Assembly (NCBI GenBank): GCA_049965615.1
Contig: JBMFWD010000005.1
Span: 1-64,000 of the forward strand
Length of the DNA stretch: 64,000 nt
Source of the DNA: Acidobacterium sp049965615
GTDB taxonomy: Bacteria > Acidobacteriota > Terriglobia > Terriglobales > Acidobacteriaceae
Direction: 5' to 3'
Shown in pieces: positions 49,914 to 58,750 of the stretch. Each line of letters starts with the position of its first letter. The first letter of the stretch is position 1. The notes under the pieces are model-generated. The model made no database searches. It worked only from the letters and a program-made list of their open reading frames with translations, and was not told the origin of the DNA. The translations under genes and the position numbers were made by a program.

Positions 49914-52835
49914 ATGATTTCGAATACGTACATGCGAAGCAGCCGAATTCTACTGCTCGCGCTTTGCATCTTGCTATGCGGATTTCCCCATCCAGCAAGA
50001 GCCGTAACCAGCGCCGTCAGTGCCGCTGCCGCACACAGTCAGACCGGTTCCATCTCCGGCACGCTCACCGATCAGGCCGGCGCCGCTCTGCGCGGAGCGC
50101 AGGTCTCGATCCCCAGGAAGAACCTCACCGTCTACACCGATCAGCAGGGACGCTTCTTCTTTAGCGGACTGCAACCTGGCGCCTATACTCTTTCGATCAG
50201 CTACGTAGGCTTCAAGAAAATCACCAGGACCGTCAACGTAGAAACCGGCATGTCCGCCACTCTCAACCTGGAACTCCAGGTAGCCTCGAAAAACCAGACG
50301 GTGCTCGTAACGGCGAGAAGCGCTTCGGCTCAGGCAGAAGCCGTCAACGAAGAGCGGGCCGCCGACAACATCATGCAGGTGCTCCCCGTCAAAATGATCA
50401 CCAGCCTGCCGGCTTCCAACCTCGGTAACGCGATTGGACGCCTCCCCGGCGTCAGCCTGACGCGCAATGAGGGTCAGGATCAGTACGTGCAGATTCGCGG
50501 CACCGAACCGCGGCTCACCAACACCACCGTCAATGGCTTCAACCTCCCGTCCGCGGATCCGGGCGTCCGCGAATTCGACTACTCCGTTCTGCCTGCCGGC
50601 ATCATCGACTCGGTCCAGGTCAGTAAAACACTCCAGGCCAATATGGACGGCGATGGCATCGGTGGGTCTGTCAACGTCATCACCAAAACAGCCACAGACA
50701 AACCCACCTACGACTTCACCGCAATGGGTGGTTACATCCCGATTGAAAATGGCCGCCAAAATACCGACGAATACGGCACATGGGGCAGGCGTTTTGGTCC
50801 AGGAAAGAAATTCGGCTTCATCATCACCGGGGAATACTCCTTCGACGGAACCGGTATCAACGACGCCGAACCCACGCCAGACCTTGCAACGCTCTCAAAC
50901 GGACAGACCGTCGGATGGTTTGACGCCCAGGACCTCCGCACATATGAATTCCATCGCCCCCGCTGGGGCCTCGGCGGAAGCCTCGATTATCGCATCAAGC
51001 CCGGTCAGTCCATCGCGCTCCGCTATCTCTACTCGCATTATCACGACAGCGGTGACAAAACCGTGTATACGCTCCATGACAATACCCCCGGCGTCCAGCT
51101 CCTGGTTCCCGGCAACAGCGGATGCACTGGCACCCCCACAAGCAACGGGGCTACCACCCCGCCCTGCAACACCCCGCCCAGCTTCTATAACCAGAGAGAA
51201 AGTATTCAGCTTTCTACCGGAGCCCTCGAGTTGAGCGGCACCCATGTGCTCGGCAATACCTGGTACACCTGGGGAGCAGATATCGCCACCAGCATCTTCG
51301 GCGGCGAACCTTTCGACTCCGGCAACTTCTCCAACATCGCCACCACCACCGGCTGCTACTTCGATCAGGGCGCCACCACGGACTATCACCTCCCCCAGTG
51401 GAGCCCGGCCTGCTTCGCGGAAATCAAGGAGCCTCAAAACTACGTGTTCACTGGAACCCAGCGCCAGCCGGGCCACAGCCAGCAGATCAACATCGGCTTC
51501 AATGGATCAGGAGGATTCAACTGGCACTTCGGAAAGCAGTCGGCCATGTTCCAGTACGGAGCCAAATTCCGCAGCGTGCACCAGTACGCCGACACCTACA
51601 ACATCAGCGCCACGGCGAACAATAACAACATCTCCATGTCAATGTTCCCCAACCGCCTCAAGCAGCCAGACTACTACAACGGCTCATACACAGATGGATA
51701 CAACGTCTTCTATGGCGATGTTGCCCGCTACGTCCGGCAGCACCCGACAGAATTCACCTTCAACAACGACAAGGGAGTCGATCCTTCCGACTTCAGCATC
51801 GTCGAACATATCCCTGCCTTCTACGTGATGAACTCCATCGACTTCACCCGCGGCATCCGCCTCGTGGCGGGGCTGCGCGCGGAGATCACAACCGACAACA
51901 TCCACAACCTCACCTTCGACGCCAATGGCAACGCCTCGCCGAATCACTTCAGCAACACCTACGTCGATGTGCTGCCCAGCGTCGCCCTCCGGCTTCCCGC
52001 CGGCCATCGCAGCTTCGTCCGCGTGGACTACGCGCGAGGCATATCTCGCCCCGAAGAAGTCAGCCTCGGGCAAGCAATCAGTTGGAGCCAGAACGGGAAC
52101 GGCTCCTACAAGTACACCGCCTCACTCAACAATCCCGATCTCAAAGCAGAAGTCGGTGACGATATCGACCTCCAGTACGACCACTACTTCAAAACCTTCG
52201 GCGTCCTCACTGCCGGATATTTCTTCAAGCATCTCTCCTCGCCGATCGTCACCGAGAAGAGCTTCCGGCCTGACTACCAGCCACCCGGTGGGCCTGCGGG
52301 TTCCTACCTCGTAAGCCAGCCCATCAATGCCGGCACTGCATGGCTTGACGGCATTGAGTTGCAGTACTGGCAGCACTGGACCGGCCTTCCCGGTTTCCTG
52401 GGCGGGCTCGGCATGAATGCCAACTACAGCTACGAAACCTCACGCATCAGCAGCATCGCGGGCAGAAGCGATCATCCCCGCCTGCCCTATGACGAACCCA
52501 ACAACTTCAACATTGGGCCTACTTACAACCGCGGACCGCTCTCCATGCAGATGGCGATCAACTTCAATCAGGCAAGCATCTTTGCTTACCAATACACAGA
52601 TGGCACTCCCGGCGGACTCCACGGCCCCCTCGGCGACATCTACTTCTACAACCACACGCAGATCGACGCTCAGGGTGGCTACAAATTTGGACACGGCCTG
52701 CAACTGATCGTCTCCGCAGCAAACCTCAATAACGAGGAGTTCGGCTTCTACAACGGAAGCCGGCAGTATCCCATCCAGCGGGAGTTCTACCACCCGACAT
52801 ACTCCTTCGGGCTCCGCTGGTCGCCGAAGCAATAG
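49914..52835 (+). CDS. TonB-dependent receptor with N-terminal carboxypeptidase-regulatory domain
   Basis: Outer-membrane active transporter of 973 residues. Signal peptide to about 30 (PHPARA); an Ig-like CarboxypepD_reg domain (about 45-125, SISGTLTDQAGAALRGAQVS); plug domain (about 140-265, LGNAIGRLPGVSLTRNEGQDQYVQIRG split over residues 178-204, GIGGSVNVITK); then a barrel ending in an aromatic strand (FGLRWSPKQ). It resembles the carbohydrate-uptake receptors of Xanthomonads and Acidobacteria, suggesting a glycan ligand (inference). No SusD or hydrolase is adjacent. GAAGGAG precedes the ATG and a strong terminator follows. Confidence 0.93.
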   Translation: MISNTYMRSSRILLLALCILLCGFPHPARAVTSAVSAAAAHSQTGSISGTLTDQAGAALRGAQVSIPRKNLTVYTDQQGRFFFSGLQPGAYTLSISYVGFKKITRTVNVETGMSATLNLELQVASKNQTVLVTARSASAQAEAVNEERAADNIMQVLPVKMITSLPASNLGNAIGRLPGVSLTRNEGQDQYVQIRGTEPRLTNTTVNGFNLPSADPGVREFDYSVLPAGIIDSVQVSKTLQANMDGDGIGGSVNVITKTATDKPTYDFTAMGGYIPIENGRQNTDEYGTWGRRFGPGKKFGFIITGEYSFDGTGINDAEPTPDLATLSNGQTVGWFDAQDLRTYEFHRPRWGLGGSLDYRIKPGQSIALRYLYSHYHDSGDKTVYTLHDNTPGVQLLVPGNSGCTGTPTSNGATTPPCNTPPSFYNQRESIQLSTGALELSGTHVLGNTWYTWGADIATSIFGGEPFDSGNFSNIATTTGCYFDQGATTDYHLPQWSPACFAEIKEPQNYVFTGTQRQPGHSQQINIGFNGSGGFNWHFGKQSAMFQYGAKFRSVHQYADTYNISATANNNNISMSMFPNRLKQPDYYNGSYTDGYNVFYGDVARYVRQHPTEFTFNNDKGVDPSDFSIVEHIPAFYVMNSIDFTRGIRLVAGLRAEITTDNIHNLTFDANGNASPNHFSNTYVDVLPSVALRLPAGHRSFVRVDYARGISRPEEVSLGQAISWSQNGNGSYKYTASLNNPDLKAEVGDDIDLQYDHYFKTFGVLTAGYFFKHLSSPIVTEKSFRPDYQPPGGPAGSYLVSQPINAGTAWLDGIELQYWQHWTGLPGFLGGLGMNANYSYETSRISSIAGRSDHPRLPYDEPNNFNIGPTYNRGPLSMQMAINFNQASIFAYQYTDGTPGGLHGPLGDIYFYNHTQIDAQGGYKFGHGLQLIVSAANLNNEEFGFYNGSRQYPIQREFYHPTYSFGLRWSPKQ

Positions 52836-52939
52836 CCCGGCGTAATACCCGCAGCCGATGGCGCATCAGATCACCGCTGCGCCCAAACCTGCCGGAAATA
52901 AACCCCAAATCCGCCAACAAAGGTCTGGAGAAGACCACA

Positions 52940-52975
52940 AAAAGGGGCAGGCCCAACCAGCCTGCCCCTTTTACT
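52940..52975 (+). terminator. Terminator of the TonB receptor gene
   Basis: AAAAGGGGCAGGC (52940-52952), seven-base loop, GCCTGCCCCTTTT (52960-52972), then ACTTTT. A very strong terminator. Confidence 0.9.
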
Positions 52976-53266
52976 TTTCAGTCCCCACGCACCCTGCGAT
53001 GAATTCGCGGATTCATACGATTCAAACCGCAGATAACGTAAAAGTTCGCAGCATTGACCCCACCTGGCAAAATATATGATTCAAAAGAATTACAACCGTA
53101 ATGCCCCGCAAGGCAATGATTCAACAACGCTCACGGAACACATTCAAAAGCGCGCCAAAAACTCAAGCCGCAGCATCCCGGCAAGCGAGCGTGTCGCGGC
53201 CCCGCACAGTGAGAAACCGCTCTCGTCGGCCCATTCCTGATCACTGCAAACGAAGAACCCCGACTG
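52976..53266. other. Intergenic region between the receptor terminator and mscL
   Basis: The sequence is AT-richer around 53020-53130. A promoter-like pair on the plus strand (TTGACC 53054-53059, TATGAT 53075-53080, 15-base gap) has no gene behind it. Otherwise nothing was recognised. Confidence 0.35.
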
Positions 53267-53722
53267 CTACTGCGCGGCCACCGGCTGCCCGCACTGCGCG
53301 CAGCGCTTCGCCGCAATCGGAATCTCGCTCAAGCACTCCGGACAAGGCCGCGTCGAGGGCGGAACCTCCGGCGGAGCCTTCTTGAACTTCGCCATCAGCT
53401 TGTTCACCGGCAGCACCACAAAAAAATACACCGCAAACGCCACCAGTAAAAATGAAATCAGCGCATTCAAAAACGCCCCATACATGATCTTGCTGCTGTT
53501 CAGCGTCACGCTCAGTGCCGCAAAATCCGGAGCCTTGAATATCGCCGCGATCAGCGGCGTCAAAATGTCCTTCACCAGCGCCGTCACAATCGCCATGAAT
53601 GCCGTGCCGATGACCACCGCCACCGCCAGGTCCACCACGTTGCCCCGCAGAATGAAATCTCGAAAGCCCTTCACCAATCCAGTGGCTCCCCCGGTTACTT
53701 TCTCAAGATTGTTATTTGCCAT
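53267..53722 (-). CDS. mscL: Large-conductance mechanosensitive channel with C-terminal zinc ribbon
   Basis: Pentameric inner-membrane emergency valve opened by membrane tension. The N-terminal helix and TM1 are FRDFILRGNVVDLAVAVVIG, the best-conserved part of the family; TM2 is near 80-105 (FLLVAFAVYFFVVLPVN). After the basic KFKKAPPE region a 30-residue extension carries two CxxC pairs (C127, C130, C141, C144), a zinc ribbon in place of the usual C-terminal helical bundle. It stands alone. Confidence 0.95.
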   Translation of the reverse strand: MANNNLEKVTGGATGLVKGFRDFILRGNVVDLAVAVVIGTAFMAIVTALVKDILTPLIAAIFKAPDFAALSVTLNSSKIMYGAFLNALISFLLVAFAVYFFVVLPVNKLMAKFKKAPPEVPPSTRPCPECLSEIPIAAKRCAQCGQPVAAQ

Positions 53723-53849
53723 GCGTCAACCAACATCGGCTAAATCCGCGCGAAAAGCAAGCATGAATTCCGCCCATCCTCTCCCGCTGGCCATCCGCCC
53801 GGTCGCTCGCGTATCCTGCTTGGTTTGGCCCACGCCGAAAGGAATGCCC

Positions 53850-54545
53850 ATGAACAAGACCGTACCCAGCGCCGACGCCGCCATTGCCGACATTCCCGAC
53901 GGCGCCACCCTCATGCTCGGCGGCTTCGGCCTCTGCGGAATTCCGGAAAACCTCATCGCCGCCCTCGTCCGACGCCGCGTCAAAAACCTCCACACCATCA
54001 GCAACAACATGGGCGTCGACGGCTTCGGCATGGGCCTCATGCTCGAAGCCGGCATGATCGACTCCCACATCGGCAGCTACGTTGGAGAAAACAAACTCCT
54101 CGAAGAAAAAGTCATCCGCGGCGAACTCAACCTCACCCTCGTCCCGCAAGGCACACTCGCCGAACGCATCCGCGCCGGCGGCGCCGGAATCCCAGCCTTC
54201 TACACCCCCGCCGGAGTCGGCACCCTCGTCGCGGAAGGCAAGGAGACCCGCGAATTCGACGGCAAAGCCTACCTCCTCGAGCGCTGGCTCAAAGCAGACT
54301 TCGCCCTCGTCAAAGCATGGAAAGGCGACACCCACGGCAATCTTATCTACCGCAAAACCGCCCGAAATTTTAATCCCATGATGGCCATGGCAGGCCGCAT
54401 CACCATCGCTGAAGTCGAGCACCTCGTCGAACCCGGCCAGCTCGACCCCGACCAGATCATGACCCCCGGTGTCTACGTCCAGCGCATCCTGCAAGGCCAG
54501 AACTACGAAAAGCGCATAGAACGCCGCACCACCCGACCCAAATAA
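53850..54545 (+). CDS. scoA: 3-oxoacid CoA-transferase subunit A
   Basis: Alpha subunit of a succinyl-CoA:3-ketoacid (or acetate:acetoacetate) CoA-transferase, 231 residues. GATLMLGGFGLCGIPENLI and ISNNMGVDGFGMGLML are the diagnostic blocks; ITIAEVEHLVEPGQLDPD is typical of the C-terminus. The start at 53850 has AAAGGA at good spacing. The active-site Glu is on subunit B, whose gene lies 700 bases away on the opposite strand, convergent, with a toxin-antitoxin pair between. In most genomes scoA and scoB are adjacent in one operon. Confidence 0.93.
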   Translation: MNKTVPSADAAIADIPDGATLMLGGFGLCGIPENLIAALVRRRVKNLHTISNNMGVDGFGMGLMLEAGMIDSHIGSYVGENKLLEEKVIRGELNLTLVPQGTLAERIRAGGAGIPAFYTPAGVGTLVAEGKETREFDGKAYLLERWLKADFALVKAWKGDTHGNLIYRKTARNFNPMMAMAGRITIAEVEHLVEPGQLDPDQIMTPGVYVQRILQGQNYEKRIERRTTRPK

Positions 54546-54558
54546 GCAATCCGCTCAG

Positions 54559-54954
54559 CTACGGGTGAATCACCACCAACCCCAGGTGCCGCTCAAATGC
54601 CGCAAAGTCCCGATCTTTGTGCAGCAGCGCGTGTCCCCGCACCAGGCAGAACGTCCCAATCAGGCAATCAATCGTCGTCCTCACCGTCTGTCCGCGCGCC
54701 CGCAAAAAGCGAAAATTCTCCGCCGAGCGAACAGCCATCTCCTCGCCGCCCGTCGAAAACACATCAAACGAACCCAGCGCTTTCTTCACCTTCCGGAACT
54801 GCCCGTCGCTACGAATCCCCTGCAGAATCTCGCACAATATCAAATCCGTCAGACCAAAAGGCTCCACGCCCAGTCGATGATCCAGCCAGTCCGTATGCGC
54901 ATTCACAATCCCGCCAAAATAATCAATCCAGACGCTGGTATCCACAATCACCAT
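54559..54954 (-). CDS. vapC: PIN-domain toxin, VapC type
   Basis: A 131-residue PIN-domain ribonuclease. The metal-binding acids are in MVIVDTSVWIDYF (first Asp), LILCEILQG (Glu), TIDCLIGTFC (Asp) and LLHKDRDF (last Asp), so it looks active. VapC toxins cleave tRNA or rRNA when the antitoxin is degraded. It begins 3 bases after vapB and ends 13 bases from the convergent scoA stop. Confidence 0.9.
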   Translation of the reverse strand: MVIVDTSVWIDYFGGIVNAHTDWLDHRLGVEPFGLTDLILCEILQGIRSDGQFRKVKKALGSFDVFSTGGEEMAVRSAENFRFLRARGQTVRTTIDCLIGTFCLVRGHALLHKDRDFAAFERHLGLVVIHP

Positions 54955-54957
54955 GCC

Positions 54958-55161
54958 CTAGGTCTCATCCCGGCCACGCCGTGACCGGTCAAGATCACCC
55001 TCCCACTTCACCTTGCCCCGGAGCCCCTTCACCGCCGCCTGCGCGCGAGTCCTCACCAGCAGCTTCAATCCCTCTTCCACCGCCGCCTTCTTCGTCCCCA
55101 GGCCGGCTGCACGCACTGCCTGCTCCATCAAATCATCGTCAATTTCAATGTTCGTCCGCAT
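54958..55161 (-). CDS. vapB: VapB-type antitoxin
   Basis: A 67-residue protein beginning MRTNIEIDDDLMEQA, the ribbon-helix-helix/VapB start of the DUF2191 group, with a charged C-terminal part that should wrap around the toxin. It should repress its own promoter. Direct repeats lie 14 bases upstream of its start. It sits 59 bases after the stop of scoB on the same strand. Confidence 0.88.
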   Translation of the reverse strand: MRTNIEIDDDLMEQAVRAAGLGTKKAAVEEGLKLLVRTRAQAAVKGLRGKVKWEGDLDRSRRGRDET

Positions 55162-55174
55162 ACGCCAGTCCGCC

Positions 55175-55203
55175 TATGTGTATAAATCTACCATTTATGT
55201 GTA
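55175..55203. promoter_or_regulatory. Direct repeats TATGTGTA, candidate VapB operator
   Basis: TATGTGTA occurs at 55175-55182 and 55196-55203, exactly 21 bases apart, or two helical turns. The surroundings are AT-rich, with a minus-strand TTATAC that could be a -10. This placement fits autoregulation by a VapB dimer pair. Confidence 0.5.
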
Positions 55204-55220
55204 CCAGGCAGACCACCAAA

Positions 55221-55892
55221 TCAGCTCACCATCTCCTTCAACTCCGAACTCACTCGCAGCCGAGGCTCCGTCACCCCCTGCACATCCTCCACCGTCAGTC
55301 CCGGAGCAATCTCCTCCAGCACCAGCCCCTCCGGCGTCACCTTGATCCACGCCATCTCCGTCGCAATCGTATCCACCACCTTCAGCCCGGTAATCGGCAG
55401 CGTGCACTGCTTCAGAATCTTCGGCTTCCCATCCTTCGTCGTATGCTCCATCGCCAGAATCACCCGCCGCGCGCTCGCCACCAGGTCCATGGCGCCACCC
55501 ATCCCCTTAACCATCTTGCCCGGAATCATCCAGTTCGCCAGGTTCCCCGCCTCGTCCACCTCCATTGCGCCCAGAATGCTCAAATCGATGTGCCCCCCGC
55601 GAATCATCGCAAACGAATCTGCGCTCGAGAAAAACGCCGTCCCCGGAAGCTCGCTCACCGTCTCCTTGCCCGCGTTAATCAGGTCCGGATCTTCCTCGCC
55701 CTCCACCGGATAAGGCCCCACGCCCAGCATCCCGTTCTCTGACTGCAACACCACCTCAATCCCCTCCGGCACGTAATTCGCCACCAGCGTCGGCATCCCG
55801 ATCCCCAGGTTCACGTAAAACCCGTCCTGCAACTCCCGCGCCACCCGCCGCACAATCCGTTCCCGCTTGTCCATCTCCACACTCACACTCAT
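55221..55892 (-). CDS. scoB: 3-oxoacid CoA-transferase subunit B
   Basis: Beta subunit with the catalytic glutamate (SENGMLGVGPYP) that forms the CoA thioester. 223 residues. GFYVNLGIGMPTLVANYVPEG at the start and RGGHIDLSILGAMEVDEAGNLANW (here split over 95-120) are standard blocks, followed by KMVKGMGGAMDLVASARRV. Both subunits are intact, so a working enzyme is expected despite the split gene order. Likely role: activation of acetoacetate or related acids with succinyl- or acetyl-CoA. Confidence 0.94.
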   Translation of the reverse strand: MSVSVEMDKRERIVRRVARELQDGFYVNLGIGMPTLVANYVPEGIEVVLQSENGMLGVGPYPVEGEEDPDLINAGKETVSELPGTAFFSSADSFAMIRGGHIDLSILGAMEVDEAGNLANWMIPGKMVKGMGGAMDLVASARRVILAMEHTTKDGKPKILKQCTLPITGLKVVDTIATEMAWIKVTPEGLVLEEIAPGLTVEDVQGVTEPRLRVSSELKEMVS

Positions 55893-56008
55893 CACACGCT
55901 CCTATTCATCGTCGTACCCAGGCAAACCCTGCATTCTACGGCACCATTCCCCACTCTTGCACACGGCAGCCACCTCCACCCGGTTTACACTTGTGCTTCA
56001 TACTTCTC

Positions 56009-58750
56009 ATGACCGCCTCGGAATCCATCCTGCAGGCACTCGCCCGCGGCGCCACCATCCTCACCGGCAACGCCCGCGCCGCGCGCCGCCTCCATCTCGA
56101 CCACGCACGCCGCCAGCGCGCCCTCGGCCACTCCGCATGGCCCACGCCACCCATCCACGACTGGCGCACCTGGCTCAACGACATGTGGGATCAGTACAAC
56201 TTCCACCATCCCGAAGCACCCATCCTTCTCACCCCCCTGCAGGAAACCGAGCTCTGGAAAATCGCCCAGGGCCAGGACGCCAGTGCCGTCGTCTCCCCGG
56301 AATCCCTCGCCGCGCTCGCCCAGCAGGCCTACTCCCTGCTTTGCGACTACAACGCCCACGCATTCCGCCGCCAGCCCTGGACCGAACCCGACGCGGAACG
56401 CTTCCGCCAATGGGCACAAGCCTTCGACCGCATCTGCGCGGAAAAGAATTACCTCAGCGCCAGCCGCCTTCCAGAGCACATATCCGCCCGTCTCGCCACA
56501 GCCGCCCACAGCGGCCAGCTCACCCTCCCTGCAGAAATCTTCCTCACCGGCTTTGACCGCATCACACCCGCCCAGCAATCTCTCATGGCGGCCATGCAGG
56601 ACACAGGCACAACCATCCAGGTCCTCCAATCCGGCCCGCCCCGCGCCGAACTACGCGCCCTCGTCACCGCCAGCGAGCAAGCCGAGCTGGACTCCTGCGC
56701 CCTCTGGCTCCGCCAGCAACTCGAATCCCACCCCGAAGCCCGCATCGCCGTCCTCTGCCCCAGTGTCGAGCAGCGCCGCGGAGCCATCGACCGCACCTTC
56801 CGCCGCATCCTCACGCCGCAAATTGACGCCAGTCCTGACGCGCCCTCAACCCGCGCCGTCTACGAGTTCACCCTCGGCCATCCCATCGCCACCGTCCCCA
56901 TCGTCCACGCCGCCATGCTTACCCTCCAGTGGCTCGCAGCACCGCTCGCGCAGCAGGACCTCACCGCACTCCTGCTCTCCGGCTATCTCGCATCCAGCCC
57001 GGAAGAACAACTCGCCTGCGCCCGCGCCGACTCCGCACTTCGAGACAGCATCACCCTCTCGCCGCTCGTCTCCATCGAACGCGCCCTCAAAATCAGCCGC
57101 GCAGCCCTGCCCCAAACCCTCCGCCAGCGCCTGCAAGCCACCTTAGACTTCGCAATCAGCAACCACTTCGCCACAGAAAATCGCCTTCCCGGCGCATGGG
57201 CAGAACTCGCTCGCATCGCACTCGAATCCTCAGGCTGGCCCGGCTTCCGCACCGCGGACTCTGTCCAGTTTCAGGCCCGTCACCGCTGGGACAAGCTCCT
57301 CGACGACCTCGCCCTCCTCGACCTCACCGCCCAGCCCATCCCCTTCAGCCAGTTCCTCAGCCGGCTCACCCTCCACGCCCGGCAAACCCTCTTCGCGCCC
57401 GAATCCCTGGACGCACCCATCCACATCATGGGCCCGCTCGAATCCGCCGGTCAGGAATTCGAAGCCGTCTGGTTTCTCAACGCCACGGACGAGCAATGGC
57501 CCGCCACCGGCCGCGCCCATCCCCTGCTCCCTCTCACCATCCAGCGCCAGGCCGGCATGCCCCACGCCAGCCCCAGCGACGACTGGCAACTCGCCCACTC
57601 CGCCACCAATCGCATCCTCGCCAGCGCCGCGCAGGTCACCTTCAGCCGCGCCCGCCAGAACAAGGACGGCGAACTCCGCCCCAGCCCCATCACCACAACA
57701 CTCACACAGGAACAATCCGCACCCGAAACGGTTACAAATCCCCCCAATCCAGAATCCTTCACCGAATCCTGGCAGGAATCCGCACCCATCCCGTTCCCCG
57801 GCGGAGTCGCTCCCGGCGGCGCATCCCTCCTCCGCGACCAGGCCGCATGCCCATTCCGCGCCTTCGCCACTCGCCGCCTCCGCGCCGGAGAAATCTCTGA
57901 GCCCGAATCCGGCCTCACTCCCATCCAGCGCGGCAACATACTCCACAGCGTCCTCTACCGGTTCTGGTCCGCTCCCGAGCCTCGCCCCATCGCCACCCGG
58001 AACGATCTCCTCGACTCCATCCGCGACGGCTCCCTCCCATCGATCCTCCGTCACCACATCGACGCATCCTTCGCAGAAGAATTCCCCGGCGATCTCACCG
58101 AACCCTGGCTCCTCGCCTACATCGAGTCAGACAAACGCCGCCTCACAACACTCCTCACCAACTGGCTCACTCACGAATCAACTCGCGAATTCTTCGCCGT
58201 CGCAGCCTGCGAAAAAAGCCTGCACGACGTCACCATCGGCCCCCTTCAGCTCCATCTCAAAGCCGACCGCATCGACCGCCTCCAGGATGGCACCCACCTC
58301 CTCATCGACTACAAAACAGGCCAGGTCTCCACTGCCGCATGGCAGGGCGACCGTCCCGACGAACCCCAGCTCCCGCTCTACGCCGTCTACGGCAACGTCG
58401 AAAACGTCAGCGGACTCCTCTTCGCGCAAATCCGCACGCAGGACGCAAAATTCATCGGCCGCATCCAGGACGCCCGCACCCAACTCTTCGCCGATATCAA
58501 AGACTCCAGCCCGCTCGTAAAGTATCCCTACGAAGATTCCATGCACGACCAGTGGCAATCCGCCCTCGCCGCGCTCGCCGAAGAGTTCGCCCAGGGCCAG
58601 GCACGCATCACCCCCAAGCACGGCGAACAAACCTGCCAGTACTGCCCGCTGCCCTCGCTCTGCCGCATTCACGAAATCAACGACACCGCTGAAACCAGCC
58701 CCTGGGACGTCCCCGAATCCGACGAAGAACAGGAGAACGAAGATGCCTGA
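56009..58750 (+). CDS. AddB-like DNA repair nuclease (PD-(D/E)XK, Fe-S)
   Basis: 913 residues. The N-terminal two thirds resemble an inactive helicase (UvrD-like fold without a clear Walker A). The C-terminus is a RecB-type nuclease, with the metal-binding core DGTHLLIDYKTG. Four cysteines suit a [4Fe-4S] cluster as in AddB: one in CPFRAFATRRL before the nuclease core and three in the CQYCPLPSLC block (C876, C879, C885). With the next gene it should form an AddAB-like double-strand-break resection complex. The start at 56009 skips six doubtful upstream codons. Its stop overlaps the helicase start by 8 bases. Confidence 0.85.
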   Translation: MTASESILQALARGATILTGNARAARRLHLDHARRQRALGHSAWPTPPIHDWRTWLNDMWDQYNFHHPEAPILLTPLQETELWKIAQGQDASAVVSPESLAALAQQAYSLLCDYNAHAFRRQPWTEPDAERFRQWAQAFDRICAEKNYLSASRLPEHISARLATAAHSGQLTLPAEIFLTGFDRITPAQQSLMAAMQDTGTTIQVLQSGPPRAELRALVTASEQAELDSCALWLRQQLESHPEARIAVLCPSVEQRRGAIDRTFRRILTPQIDASPDAPSTRAVYEFTLGHPIATVPIVHAAMLTLQWLAAPLAQQDLTALLLSGYLASSPEEQLACARADSALRDSITLSPLVSIERALKISRAALPQTLRQRLQATLDFAISNHFATENRLPGAWAELARIALESSGWPGFRTADSVQFQARHRWDKLLDDLALLDLTAQPIPFSQFLSRLTLHARQTLFAPESLDAPIHIMGPLESAGQEFEAVWFLNATDEQWPATGRAHPLLPLTIQRQAGMPHASPSDDWQLAHSATNRILASAAQVTFSRARQNKDGELRPSPITTTLTQEQSAPETVTNPPNPESFTESWQESAPIPFPGGVAPGGASLLRDQAACPFRAFATRRLRAGEISEPESGLTPIQRGNILHSVLYRFWSAPEPRPIATRNDLLDSIRDGSLPSILRHHIDASFAEEFPGDLTEPWLLAYIESDKRRLTTLLTNWLTHESTREFFAVAACEKSLHDVTIGPLQLHLKADRIDRLQDGTHLLIDYKTGQVSTAAWQGDRPDEPQLPLYAVYGNVENVSGLLFAQIRTQDAKFIGRIQDARTQLFADIKDSSPLVKYPYEDSMHDQWQSALAALAEEFAQGQARITPKHGEQTCQYCPLPSLCRIHEINDTAETSPWDVPESDEEQENEDA

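Noticed and set aside
53054..53080. Promoter-like TTGACC/TATGAT pair, possible small RNA gene
   Set aside because: The 15-base spacing is poor, no terminator follows in range, and no structured RNA is apparent.
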